64,000 bases of DNA from an uncultured Kiloniellaceae bacterium (GTDB lineage: Bacteria; Pseudomonadota; Alphaproteobacteria; Kiloniellales; Kiloniellaceae), in the NCBI GenBank assembly GCA_947500035.1, contig CANMQP010000013.1:299642-363641 (forward strand). Reading direction: 5' to 3'. The notes beneath the pieces were generated by a model. The model searched no databases. It was not told where the DNA came from and saw only the letters and a list, made by a program, of their open reading frames with translations. The position numbers and the translations under genes are program-made. Positions 52,348-61,146 of the stretch are shown piece by piece (the first letter of the stretch is position 1; each line of letters begins with the position of its first letter).

Positions 52348-53967
52348 ATGAATAAGCTTTGGTTGGGGTTTGCAGCGATTGCTGCCTACGGGTCGATCTA
52401 CCCCTTCGACTTTCAGTTTCAACAGCTCGATCCCGCCGCATGGCAGGCCTTTATCGACACCTGCTGCCAGGAAACCAGCCGGGGCGATATTCTTGGCAAC
52501 GTAGTGCTGTTTTTGCCTTTTGGGTATCTCGGAATCCTGGCGGCCGGCCCGGAAACGCGGCTGATCCGCCAATTCTTGATGGTTTGTCTTCTGGGGGTCG
52601 TTTTCGCCTTTCTGCTGCAGGTCGCGCAGCTTTATCTGCCCTCGCGGGATGAAAATCTTCAAGACGTGATCTGGAACCTCCTGGGCATCGTGGTCGGCGG
52701 CGCTCTGGGCATCCCTTCGCGTCACCTCATGCGGCGCGCGGCGGAGCAGGCCACAGGTCTGCAACTCGTGCCCTGGATCCTGATCGGCAGTTGGCTGGCC
52801 TACCGGCTGATCCCCTTCGTTCCGTCGATCGACTTCCAGTCGATCAAGGATTCCGTCAAGCCGCTGCTCGCGGTGGGCGATCTCAGCGTGCCGGGCACAG
52901 CCTATACCGCCGTCGCCTGGCTGATCGTGGGTTATCTTCTGAATCTCGGCCTGCCTGGCAAGCGCCTGGGCCGTCTCCTGCCGCTCCTGGTCCTGGGCAG
53001 CTTCGGGCTGGAGGTTCTGATCGTTTTCAATGTGCTGACCCCTTCAAACGTCGCGGGCGGGATCATTGCCATCATACTGCATTGGACCCTTTTCAGCCGT
53101 CTGCGCCGGGTCGAACTGCCGCTGCTGCTCTGCCTCCTCACCACCCTGGCCTGGAGCGATCTGGCGCCCTTTATCCTCCGGGCGGAAACGGCGGACTTCA
53201 ACTGGCTGCCGTTCCAGGGTTTCCTGGGTGGATCCATGTTCGTCAATGCACAGTCGGCGGCCGAGAAGGTCTTCGCTTACGGCAGCATCGTGTACCTGCT
53301 GTTGCGGATGGGAGCCGGTGGCTGGATCAGCCTCCTCGCCGCGACCGCCTGGGTTGCGGGCATCGAGGTCGGACAGACTTACGTTATCAATCATACGCCG
53401 GAAATTACCGATCCTTTGCTGGTAATCTTCGCTGCACTGGCCATTTTCGCGGTTGAGAACCTTGCCGGAGACCAAGTCCGGTCTCATGCACGGGGCGGGG
53501 AAATCACGCGGGACGGCAAAGGCCCAGATGGGGGTTATTCGAGTGCCAGTCATTCAGACGGCCATACCGCCGCAGACCACCAGCGCAAGCACCGCGCGAT
53601 GATCCAAAAGGTTAATCTGAACGCGACTCAGGCGGAACTTCTGGACCAGCTTGCGAAGGAAATGCAGGTCTCGGTCTCTGAAGCCAGCAGAAAGATCATT
53701 GGCAGCGCTATTGAAGAAGCTGGGCGGGAGACTCCGAACCCCGATGAACTTGTCCGCAGACTCCGGGACCTCACCCTGCGGGGCGCAGCCGGTTTGATCA
53801 CCCGTGAGAACGAGAGCAATGGCTGGCTGGCGAGAGAAATCGAACTTCATCCGGATCACTACGAGGTTCTGCAGGAGCTTTCGGCCGAATCCGGCAGCAG
53901 CATCTCGCGCGTGATCCGCCGCATCATCGATCGCTTCTTCTCTCAATTGGAGTCCGAAACCGGCTAA
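52348..53967 (+). CDS. VanZ-like membrane protein fused to two ribbon-helix-helix units
   Basis: 539 aa. Residues 1-385 are hydrophobic, with about ten membrane segments; RGDILGNVVLFLPFGYLGIL near residue 45 and LQDVIWNLLGIVVGG are VanZ-type motifs, and a second related half follows (residues 190-380). A hydrophilic linker (385-417) then leads to two tandem segments that each read like a ribbon-helix-helix. One begins KVNLNATQAELLDQLAKEM with SVSEASRKIIGSAIEE (about 420-455). The other begins IELHPDHYEVLQELSAESG with SISRVIRRIIDRFFSQL (about 497-535). VanZ relatives affect teicoplanin resistance or surface glycans, with unknown mechanism. The cytoplasmic tail may bind DNA or a protein. The frame is continuous; no stop or shift separates the parts. 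Confidence 0.75.
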   Translation: MNKLWLGFAAIAAYGSIYPFDFQFQQLDPAAWQAFIDTCCQETSRGDILGNVVLFLPFGYLGILAAGPETRLIRQFLMVCLLGVVFAFLLQVAQLYLPSRDENLQDVIWNLLGIVVGGALGIPSRHLMRRAAEQATGLQLVPWILIGSWLAYRLIPFVPSIDFQSIKDSVKPLLAVGDLSVPGTAYTAVAWLIVGYLLNLGLPGKRLGRLLPLLVLGSFGLEVLIVFNVLTPSNVAGGIIAIILHWTLFSRLRRVELPLLLCLLTTLAWSDLAPFILRAETADFNWLPFQGFLGGSMFVNAQSAAEKVFAYGSIVYLLLRMGAGGWISLLAATAWVAGIEVGQTYVINHTPEITDPLLVIFAALAIFAVENLAGDQVRSHARGGEITRDGKGPDGGYSSASHSDGHTAADHQRKHRAMIQKVNLNATQAELLDQLAKEMQVSVSEASRKIIGSAIEEAGRETPNPDELVRRLRDLTLRGAAGLITRENESNGWLAREIELHPDHYEVLQELSAESGSSISRVIRRIIDRFFSQLESETG

Positions 53968-53984
53968 AACCAAAGCGGCCCGCG

Positions 53985-54812
53985 TTATTCCGGCACTGGT
54001 GGCGCCGCCGGGACCCAGCCGCTACAGGTTTTGAACGCAATCGACAGATAAGAAACCACCGCAAGGCCGTTCAGAAGACTAAAGACAGTTACGAAAGCTT
54101 CGAGCCAAAAGGGGCGCGGCGTGATCTGCGCCTGACCGCTGGTCGCAAGCTGAACCACCGCATCCCAGTTCACCAAGAAATAGAGTGCAAACGCCGGTAA
54201 GAAACACAGAACGAAGCCGGCAACGAGGCGGAGTTCCTGGCCGCGCGACTGTTTCCAGGCATTCAACAGCCCATAATTCTCATCAACTGCTATGGCGGGG
54301 AAAACAAATGAGAACTTCACGAGAAGCGCGATATAGACGATGGACACCAGGAACGCCATAGCCGCAGGCGGCATGATCGTGGTCAGAAGAAGCACCGTGA
54401 GAAAGACCGCGATGATGACGATCGTCAATACCAGCAGGGCATTGGCAAAAAACCGCCAATGCCGGCGCCTGATCGCATAGAGAAATCTTGGCCGGCCGTG
54501 TTCAGGTCCCAGCAGAGTCAGCCTGTGCCAGGCCACGTAGAGAAGGCTCATAGCAAAGGCCTGCACGGCGAAGGCCAGAAATATCAGAAAAAAGCCGGCC
54601 AGAGGATTCGATCGGTCTGAACCGGCAATAGCGGCAAGAATACCGGTAGTGTGCAACAGCAGATACCAGAGGAAATAGATCAAAACCGGCAGAAAAACCG
54701 CCGCAGGAACAGCCCAAAGGTTCGAAAACAAAAGCCGATAAGACTCTTTCACGCTCGCGATGATCGGCAGAGAAGTCACGGCCTCTTCAGGCGGAGTCGA
54801 AGAATGGGTCAT
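53985..54812 (-). CDS. Multi-pass membrane protein of unknown function (paralogue A)
   Basis: 275 aa with six or seven hydrophobic segments and a charged N-terminus without a cleavable signal. It shares a pattern with the next gene upstream: a SYR-LF start, SLLYVAWHRLTLLG near residue 90, and KFSFVFPAIAVDENY near 167. A WLEA segment and a final small hydrophobic helix ending SGWV also match. The two genes are therefore a tandem duplication. No catalytic motif is recognised. The gene is convergent with the VanZ fusion gene (18 bp between stops). Confidence 0.75.
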   Translation of the reverse strand: MTHSSTPPEEAVTSLPIIASVKESYRLLFSNLWAVPAAVFLPVLIYFLWYLLLHTTGILAAIAGSDRSNPLAGFFLIFLAFAVQAFAMSLLYVAWHRLTLLGPEHGRPRFLYAIRRRHWRFFANALLVLTIVIIAVFLTVLLLTTIMPPAAMAFLVSIVYIALLVKFSFVFPAIAVDENYGLLNAWKQSRGQELRLVAGFVLCFLPAFALYFLVNWDAVVQLATSGQAQITPRPFWLEAFVTVFSLLNGLAVVSYLSIAFKTCSGWVPAAPPVPE

Positions 54813-54921
54813 ACAATCGCTATGCCTTGAGTCAACGGCGACCCCGCGATCCCGCGGGCATCATGCCGCAAAGTCGCATGCCCGGCACAAGCAATCAACC
54901 GGACGTCTTCCGGGTCTCAAA

Positions 54922-55782
54922 TCAAGAACCCTCATCCTCCGCGGCAGCCTGCACCCAGCCGGACTGACTCTGGAAAACGAAGGTGATGTAGGTCACGCAA
55001 ACCAGACTGCTGTAGGAGAGAACAAAAAGGTTGGCGGCCTCCAGCCAAAGAGGCACGCCGCCGTACCCTCTGATGAAGTCGGAAAGAGTCATGTTCATCG
55101 CCAGCAGCAATAGCCCGCCGGGAAGGAAACACAGCAGGAAACCGACGGCGAGAGACCAGGTGCTATGGGTGGTCTGGTGCCAGGAGTCGGCAATGCTGTA
55201 TGTCTCGTCCACGGCAATCGCAGGAAAAAGAAACGAGAGCTTGGCAAAGAGAACCACGTATGCGGCAGGAAGCATCAGAAGAAACAGGTAATGGAAAAGC
55301 AAGGCAATGAACCCCAGCAAGCTCGCCAGAATAGCCAACACGATACTTGCAGCGATAATAGTGAACGCAACGGATACGAGACCGGCTAGGAGGCCGCCCG
55401 CCATGTAGCCGAAGTACTTCCAGTGGCGGGTGCGGGGTAGATAGAGCCAGCGCGGTTGACCTTCGCTGCCCGCAAGCAGAATAAGCCGGTGCCAAGACAC
55501 GAAAAGCAGAGACGCCGGAACAAAGACAACAAGAGCCAGCGCCACGCCATTGACCGAGAAGCCCACAGTGTCCTGCACACTCGCGCCGGTTTGCACCTCA
55601 TCTGAGAACTCGAAGCCCCCGACATCGATGAAAAAAGAGAGTATGAGATAGACCAGGGCCGGCTGCAGCAGGACGAGAGGCAGAAAGGCTTTGTTTTCGA
55701 ACACAAATCTGTAGGACGCCGGAACCAGCGCAAGAAACGGAAACCTCCGCTTAACACCGGTGTTTTGTCCGCTATCCGTCAC
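54922..55782 (-). CDS. Multi-pass membrane protein of unknown function (paralogue B)
   Basis: 286 aa, same layout as its downstream neighbour: SLLFVSWHRLILLAG, KLSFLFPAIAVDETY, WLEAANLF and a terminal SGWV. Six to seven hydrophobic segments; the first extracytoplasmic loop (GGFEFSDEVQTGASVQ) is longer than in paralogue A. No homologue with known function comes to mind. About 110 bp separate the two copies, and pyrF lies upstream on the same strand, divided by 38 bp. Confidence 0.75.
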   Translation of the reverse strand: MTDSGQNTGVKRRFPFLALVPASYRFVFENKAFLPLVLLQPALVYLILSFFIDVGGFEFSDEVQTGASVQDTVGFSVNGVALALVVFVPASLLFVSWHRLILLAGSEGQPRWLYLPRTRHWKYFGYMAGGLLAGLVSVAFTIIAASIVLAILASLLGFIALLFHYLFLLMLPAAYVVLFAKLSFLFPAIAVDETYSIADSWHQTTHSTWSLAVGFLLCFLPGGLLLLAMNMTLSDFIRGYGGVPLWLEAANLFVLSYSSLVCVTYITFVFQSQSGWVQAAAEDEGS

Positions 55783-55820
55783 TGCAGATGATCCCGAAAA
55801 TTCGAGTCCAGTCCAAGCTG

Positions 55821-56534
55821 TCAGGCTGCCAAAAGCTCCTCTACGACCCGATCCGCGGCCTCAGCGGGATCAGAGGCCGCGTTGATGGGACGCCCAATGA
55901 CAATATAGTCCGCACCAGCTGCCACGGCATCGGCTGGCGTCATGATGCGCTTCTGGTCGCCGGTCGCCGCCCAGACCGGGCGGATACCCGGCACAACAAG
56001 CTTAAAATCCGGGCCGCATAGTTTGCGAAGCGCCGTAATTTCGCGAGGCGAACAGACCACACCGTCCAAACCGCACTCCTGCGTCAAAGCGGCCAGTCGC
56101 TCAACCTGTTCTGAAGCCGGGCCTTGCTGCCCAACCGCGGCAAGATCCGCGTCGTCCAGACTGGTCAGCACAGTCACGCCAATCACCAAAGGTTTCGCGA
56201 CACCTAGCTTTGCAGCTTCTTCCGCGGCCGCCTGAGCCGCAGCCGTCATCATGGCCCGCCCACCTGAAGCATGGACATTGACGATCGCTGGCCGCATGCG
56301 CAGCGACGACCGAAGCGCACCCGCCACGGTGTTGGGAATGTCATGGAACTTCAAATCCAGGAACAGCTTTTGCTCGCCGATCAACTGACGAACCCGGTCC
56401 GGCCCCTGAGCCGTAAAGAATTCCTTGCCGATTTTGATTCCGCCGACCCGGCCCGCGACACTGCGCACAAGCGTCTCCGCGCGCTCATAATCGGGCGTAT
56501 CGATACCTACGAGGATGCGGTCTTTTGGATCCAT
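55821..56534 (-). CDS. pyrF: Orotidine 5'-phosphate decarboxylase
   Basis: 237 aa. The catalytic array D60-x-K62-x-x-D65 is intact in FLDLKFHDIPNTV, with ILVGIDTPDYERA at the start, VHASGGRAMM, and the phosphate gripper VVPGIRP plus DYIVIGRPI at the C-terminus. It makes UMP from OMP. In many proteobacteria pyrF lies near lapA and rpsA-ihfB, which agrees with the order here. Confidence 0.97.
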   Translation of the reverse strand: MDPKDRILVGIDTPDYERAETLVRSVAGRVGGIKIGKEFFTAQGPDRVRQLIGEQKLFLDLKFHDIPNTVAGALRSSLRMRPAIVNVHASGGRAMMTAAAQAAAEEAAKLGVAKPLVIGVTVLTSLDDADLAAVGQQGPASEQVERLAALTQECGLDGVVCSPREITALRKLCGPDFKLVVPGIRPVWAATGDQKRIMTPADAVAAGADYIVIGRPINAASDPAEAADRVVEELLAA

Positions 56535-56667
56535 AGATGGTCTCCTTCACGGCTGCTTGGTTGACGGACGGGGAGCGGTCTCACGCTGCATCGAATGTTC
56601 TGCCGAATTTCCCGGCCGGGCACAACCGCAGATCCTGCACATCAGTGCCTGGCACCTGCAAACCCGT

Positions 56668-57603
56668 TCACGCCCGCTCGAAGGTTAACTGTGCGGCGGC
56701 AAGATCCTCGATTGCCGTACCAACAGATTTGAAGAGTGTAATCTGATCGTAGTAGCGCCGCCCTGCGCGCACGCCGCGGGTCATATCGAAGAGGTCGCCG
56801 GCAATGTCCGCCGGATCAAAGACGCCATCGCGGATCGGCATCAATAAGTCACCCGCTTCCCGCAATGCCCCCTCGCGCGTATCCACGAAAATGCGCGCGC
56901 GTTTGATCACGTCATCGTCGCTCTCGCGCATATCAGGCCGGAAGGCCCCGACCAGATCCACATGCTGTCCCGGACGCAACCAACGCCCCTGGAGCAAAGG
57001 CGTCGAACTCAGAGTCGCGCAGGAGATGACATCGGCGCCTTGCACCGCAGCCTTCAGGTCCGTGGTGAAATCGACGCGAAAGTCCCGCCGGTTCAGCCGC
57101 TTGGCAAGCCGCGCGGCCTTGTCAGGATTGCGGCCCCAAATGAGCACATTGCAGATCGGCCGCACGCTCGCGTGCGCGGTGATCAGGTAAGGCGCCAAAG
57201 CACCGGTTCCAATCATGAGAAGACGCTCGCAATCGGGCCGGGAGAGATACCGTGATGCGAGTGCGGAGGCGGCCGCCGTACGTTTGACGGTCAACGTGGG
57301 ACCGTCGATCAGGGCTTTGGGCGAACCCGTTTTGGCGTCGAGCAGAAGATAGGCGCCCATGACGGAGGGCAAGCCTTGCGCAGCGTTGTTTGGAAAGACC
57401 GTCATCAACTTGACGCCGGCACCTTGCCCTGCCTGCCAGGCCGGCATCAGCAGAAGCGAGGCCTCGCCGCCATTTCCGTCATCCAGATTGTGTTGATGCC
57501 GCGCCGGCACAACAGTCTCACGCCGGAAAGCCTGACGCAGGCGTTCGACCAGACTGGTGAAGTCCAGTGCGCCTTCAACTTCTGCGGCCGAGATAATCCG
57601 CAT
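56668..57603 (-). CDS. Ornithine cyclodeaminase / mu-crystallin family enzyme
   Basis: 311 aa. Family marks: GAGVKLMTVFPNN with the substrate lysine, GPTLTVKRTAAASALASRYL, the NAD(P) fold LLMIGTGALAPYLITAHA, and VGAFRPDMRESDDDVI with the catalytic aspartate. Members include ornithine cyclodeaminase, delta1-pyrroline-2-carboxylate reductase and alanine dehydrogenase-like enzymes, and they are hard to separate by eye. Interaction with neighbours is not evident: pyrF follows 133 bp downstream and lapA precedes 93 bp upstream. Confidence 0.87.
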   Translation of the reverse strand: MRIISAAEVEGALDFTSLVERLRQAFRRETVVPARHQHNLDDGNGGEASLLLMPAWQAGQGAGVKLMTVFPNNAAQGLPSVMGAYLLLDAKTGSPKALIDGPTLTVKRTAAASALASRYLSRPDCERLLMIGTGALAPYLITAHASVRPICNVLIWGRNPDKAARLAKRLNRRDFRVDFTTDLKAAVQGADVISCATLSSTPLLQGRWLRPGQHVDLVGAFRPDMRESDDDVIKRARIFVDTREGALREAGDLLMPIRDGVFDPADIAGDLFDMTRGVRAGRRYYDQITLFKSVGTAIEDLAAAQLTFERA

Positions 57604-57696
57604 TGGATAGCTTTATTCGTCCGGTAGCTGTTCAAAAACAGGTCCGCGTTTCCCCACAGCCCGCTGACCGAATTATACGCTTGCCCAGTTCAGGCT

Positions 57697-58170
57697 TTAG
57701 GTCCCCGTCAAACGAGTCGGTCCGGTGCCTGCGTTGGCCTGACCCAGTTGAGATCCGTCCAAGGAAGTTTGCCCGGACGGTCCACCCGCGGCGATCTGGC
57801 GCTGCCCCTCAGAAAATCCTGCTCCGGACCTGTGCGCGTCCCGGGCCGCCTGTTGCGATACTCTCTGCTTCAGACTGGCAATTTCGCGTTTGTATCCGAC
57901 GGCTTCGAACTCCAGCCTGCGCGCCTTGCGGCGGGTCTTGCCGGCAGAGAACCACAGCACCATTCCGCCACAGACGAAACCGACCACGAAGGTCGCGAGC
58001 ACTGCAATGTAGAGCGGCAGCGAGAAGGTCTGTTCGAGCGGCCAAAACCCGACCGCGATGCTGTGGAGGTTGCTGACCGCAAAGATCACCGCGATGACGG
58101 TCAGAGGCAGCGTGATGATCCAGGAGAGGTATTTCACATTCGGCTCGCTGATATTGCCTAAGGGATCCAA
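57697..58170 (-). CDS. lapA: LapA-domain (DUF1049) membrane protein
   Basis: 157 aa. Two membrane segments (about 14-34 WIITLPLTVIAVIFAVSN and 50-73 LPLYIAVLATFVVGFVCGGM) are followed by a basic helix (GKTRRKARRLEFEAVGYKRE) with coiled-coil character and a Gly/Gln/Ser-rich tail. E. coli LapA works with LapB in controlling LpxC and lipopolysaccharide assembly. No lapB gene lies next to it here. Position after ihfB and rpsA matches the conserved order and supports the name. Confidence 0.85.
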   Translation of the reverse strand: MDPLGNISEPNVKYLSWIITLPLTVIAVIFAVSNLHSIAVGFWPLEQTFSLPLYIAVLATFVVGFVCGGMVLWFSAGKTRRKARRLEFEAVGYKREIASLKQRVSQQAARDAHRSGAGFSEGQRQIAAGGPSGQTSLDGSQLGQANAGTGPTRLTGT

Positions 58171-58450
58171 AGCCTAATCAGGCCTCTATCATTCGCTCCA
58201 GAGCAGATTGAGCAATAGCACCGGTCGATGGCGATCGCGCGCGAATCGGATCCACTCTCGACTGGCCCTGCTCCAGGACCGATGCAGGCGACGCAACCCA
58301 GCCGCATCGGCTACCTGTCAATGCTAGCACAGCTGTAACGGCACATGGAAGCGGCACAAGCATGTGCTTTTCCGCCAAGAACAGGACCCGGCAAAAGCAT
58401 GCGCAAACCAAAAGACGGTCAGACTAAAATACGGTCTCTTCCGCTCCCGA
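58171..58450. other. Intergenic region between ihfB and lapA
   Basis: 280 bp without a recognisable gene. TGCTTTT near 58364 and AAAAGCA near 58393 form an imperfect hairpin with additional CCG/CGG pairing on the minus strand, 3' of ihfB; there is no T-run. The rest likely holds the lapA promoter. Confidence 0.35.
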
Positions 58451-58735
58451 TCAGGAATCGCCGTTGAGGCGCTCGCGCAGCTGCTTACCGGTTTTGAAGA
58501 AAGGAATGTGCTTTTCGGATACGCTGACTGCGTCGCCCGTGCGCGGGTTCCGCCCCACGCGGGCCTCCCTATGCTTTACCGAGAAGGCCCCGAAACCGCG
58601 AAGTTCCACCCGATCTCCGCGTGCAAGCGCCTCGGAAATTTCATCAAAAATTGTCGTAACAATCCGCTCCACATCGCGATGATAAAGATGTGGATTCAGT
58701 TCCGCGATATGCTGAATGAGCTCCGACTTGGTCAT
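58451..58735 (-). CDS. ihfB: Integration host factor subunit beta
   Basis: 94 aa from the ATG at 58735, behind a strong GGGGAAGGGG ribosome site; an upstream ATG at 58756 is not used by the family. Sequence is typical: [55 protein letters not shown] with the DNA-intercalating proline, and [11 protein letters not shown]. It pairs with IHF alpha to bend DNA. The order rpsA-ihfB-lapA is conserved. Confidence 0.96.
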   Translation of the reverse strand: MTKSELIQHIAELNPHLYHRDVERIVTTIFDEISEALARGDRVELRGFGAFSVKHREARVGRNPRTGDAVSVSEKHIPFFKTGKQLRERLNGDS

Positions 58736-59067
58736 AATGCCCCTTCCCCCTGGCAAGCCATGCGTATAAAGACCTTGAGTTGGTCAAAGCCTAAACGCCC
58801 CATTTATCTGTTCAACCGCCAAAGTCGGGATTTTCACGTGCCGTTTCGAATTGAAGTGAAGCGACAAAAGCAGGGAAACCGCTTTGGCTCTTTATCGTTA
58901 CACCGAAGGTTGCCAGAGCGATGCAGAGGCGTCAAGTGTAACCCACTAAGATCAAAGGTTTTTTTAACAACAGAGTTAACAAGACCTTCACTATATGCAG
59001 AAACGGCCCGGCAAATTTGCCGGGCCGCTTTGTCAGAACGCGACGCAGATGCGCCGGATCAAGTCGA
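58736..59067. other. Intergenic region between rpsA and ihfB, with rpsA terminator
   Basis: A perfect 24-bp palindrome at 59004-59027 (arms CGGCCCGGCAAA / TTTGCCGGGCCG) lies 41 bp after the rpsA stop and is followed on the minus strand by TTTCT, a likely rpsA terminator. The rest is AT-rich near 58950-58990 and should contain the ihfB promoter. TTGACC on the minus strand near 58780 has no well-spaced -10 box. Confidence 0.6.
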
Positions 59068-60891
59068 TTAGGCCTTGTCGCCGTCTTCCGCCTCTGCAGC
59101 TTCCGCTGGTGCTTCTTCAGCCTCAGCATCGGCAGCTTTGGTCTTTGCGGCAGCCTTTTTAGCAGGCGCAGGCGCCTCGTCCTCACGGTTCTCCGCCGCT
59201 TTGGAAAGAGCCGCACCAAGGATATCACCAAGACTGGCGCCGGATTCGGTCGAACCGTAATCCGCCATGGCCTGCTTCTCTTCCTCGGCTTCACGCTGCT
59301 TGATCGAGAGCGAGATTTTGCGGGTCTTGCCGTCGATCGTGGTGATCTTGGCATCGACCTTTTCACCAACCGCAAAACGGTCCGGGCGCTGCTCGCTGCG
59401 ATCGCGGGAGAGTTCGGCCTTGCGGATGAAGCCCAGAGCGCCGTCGGCGAGCTGTACTTCGATGCCGCCGTCGGTGATCTGATGAACCGTGACGGTCACC
59501 ACATCGCCCTTCTTGATGTTCTGGGTCGAACCGGCGAAAGGATCGTCGGAAAGTTGCTTGATACCAAGGCTGATGCGCTCTTTGTCGACATCGACATCGA
59601 GGACCTTGACCTTGACCATTGCGCCCTTCTCGTACTCCTTGACGGCTTCTTCGCCGGACAGGTTCCAATCCAGATCGGAGAGGTGGACCATACCGTCGAT
59701 CTCGCCAGGCAGACCAACGAAGAGGCCGAACTCGGTGATGTTCTTGATCTCGCCCTCGATCTCGCTGCCCGTCGGATAGTTGTCGACGAAAGCATCCCAA
59801 GGGTTGGAACCGCACTGCTTCAGACCAAGGCTGATCCGGCGCTTCTGCTCGTCCACATCGAGAACCATGACCTCGACTTCCTGGCTGGTGGAAACGATCT
59901 TGCCAGGATGGATGTTCTTCTTGGTCCAGCTCATCTCGGACACGTGGACCAGGCCTTCGATGCCGGGTTCCAGCTCGACGAAAGCGCCGTAGTCGGTGAT
60001 GTTGGTCACGCGGCCAACGAATTTGGCACCCATGGGGTACTTGGCCGAAACGCCTTCCCAGGGATCAGCTTCAAGCTGCTTCATGCCCAGGCTGATACGC
60101 TGGGTTTCGGCATTGAAACGGATGACCTGAACGTCAACCTGCTGACCGATAGCCAGAGCTTCCGTCGGGTGATTGATGCGTTTCCAGGAAATGTCGGTGA
60201 CATGCAGGAGGCCGTCGACACCGCCGAGATCGACGAAGGCTCCGTAGTCGGTGATGTTCTTGACCACACCCTGCAGAACCTGACCTTCCTTGAGGTTTGC
60301 AACCAACTCCGAACGCTGCTCGGCGCGGGTCTCCTCAAGAACGGCACGGCGCGAGACAACGATGTTGCCGCGGGCACGGTCCATTTTCAGGATCTGGAAG
60401 GGCTGCGGCGTTCCCATCAGGGGAGAAACATCGCGTACGGGACGAATGTCGACCTGGCTGCCGGGCAGGAAGGCCACGGCGCCGGAGAGATCAACAGTGA
60501 AACCACCTTTGACGCGGCCGAAGATAACGCCGTTCACACGCTCATTATCGTTGAAGGCCTTCTCAAGCTGGGTCCAGGCTTCTTCGCGCTTGGCTTTCTC
60601 GCGCGAGATCATAGCCTCGCCGTTTTTGTTCTCCATCCGCTCGAGGTAAACCTCGACGTCGTCGCCGACTTTCAGCTCGGGAACTTTTCCGGCCTCGGAA
60701 AATTCTTTAAGGGCAACGCGGCCTTCCGACTTCAGGCCGACGTCGACCATGACGGAATCGCTGTCCATCGAAACGATGGTGCCTTTGAGAACGGTACCCT
60801 CAAGGCTTGGGATTGTGCCGAGGGATTCTTCAAGAAGTGCTGCGAAGCTTTCCTTCGCTGGGGTTTGGGGTTCTACGGCTGCTTCAGCCAT
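59068..60891 (-). CDS. rpsA: 30S ribosomal protein S1
   Basis: 607 aa. Six S1/OB repeats are recognisable from spaced copies of the G-x-V-x-N-I-T-D-Y-G-A-F-V-x-L motif (for example VVKNITDYGAFVDLGG and RVTNITDYGAFVELEPGI) and the RISLGMKQLE / RISLGLKQ ends. A C-terminal Ala/Glu/Lys-rich tail of about 60 residues follows the last repeat. S1 brings mRNA to the 30S subunit. The ribosome site AAAGGA lies about ten bases before the ATG at 60891. Confidence 0.97.
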   Translation of the reverse strand: MAEAAVEPQTPAKESFAALLEESLGTIPSLEGTVLKGTIVSMDSDSVMVDVGLKSEGRVALKEFSEAGKVPELKVGDDVEVYLERMENKNGEAMISREKAKREEAWTQLEKAFNDNERVNGVIFGRVKGGFTVDLSGAVAFLPGSQVDIRPVRDVSPLMGTPQPFQILKMDRARGNIVVSRRAVLEETRAEQRSELVANLKEGQVLQGVVKNITDYGAFVDLGGVDGLLHVTDISWKRINHPTEALAIGQQVDVQVIRFNAETQRISLGMKQLEADPWEGVSAKYPMGAKFVGRVTNITDYGAFVELEPGIEGLVHVSEMSWTKKNIHPGKIVSTSQEVEVMVLDVDEQKRRISLGLKQCGSNPWDAFVDNYPTGSEIEGEIKNITEFGLFVGLPGEIDGMVHLSDLDWNLSGEEAVKEYEKGAMVKVKVLDVDVDKERISLGIKQLSDDPFAGSTQNIKKGDVVTVTVHQITDGGIEVQLADGALGFIRKAELSRDRSEQRPDRFAVGEKVDAKITTIDGKTRKISLSIKQREAEEEKQAMADYGSTESGASLGDILGAALSKAAENREDEAPAPAKKAAAKTKAADAEAEEAPAEAAEAEDGDKA

Positions 60892-61146
60892 GTGTTAAAG
60901 TCCTTTCAAATCGCACTATACGGGCCGGCCGGTTGACTCCGGCGGTCTTCCCGGGACCATCCCGGGCTTACATTATGCCGTCCTGCCCCGCGGCACCTCC
61001 GGCCCACGGAAGACCACGTACCAGGCTGAACGACGACGGGGCGGCAAGGCCTAAGCCAACTGCCGCCGGTACAGGTTTCAATGCCTTCTGAAACCACTCT
61101 GAGGACATCAAGCCCCCGGTGGTAAACGGCCTGAAAAACGCCGAGG
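60892..61146 (-). promoter_or_regulatory. rpsA leader between cmk and rpsA
   Basis: 255 bp without a gene. GGTTTCA (61074-61080) pairs with TGAAACC (61089-61095) in a hairpin 52 bp after the cmk stop. TATAGT on the minus strand about 25 bp before the rpsA start resembles a -10 box but lacks a spaced -35. GC-rich arms near 60930-60970 can form further structure. S1 autoregulates its own mRNA in E. coli; whether this leader does so is unknown. Confidence 0.35.

Noticed and set aside
53599..53967. Separate RHH gene starting at the internal ATG 53599
   Set aside because: No ribosome site precedes the ATG and the frame is continuous with the membrane part; a fusion is simpler.
58961..58998. Second CtrA box in TTAA-rich DNA upstream of ihfB
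   Set aside because: The TTAA half-sites are eight bases apart, not seven.
59017..60936. 639-residue open frame antisense to rpsA
   Set aside because: It mirrors the S1 coding sequence in the opposite strand, shows no family motif and results from GC-rich codon bias.
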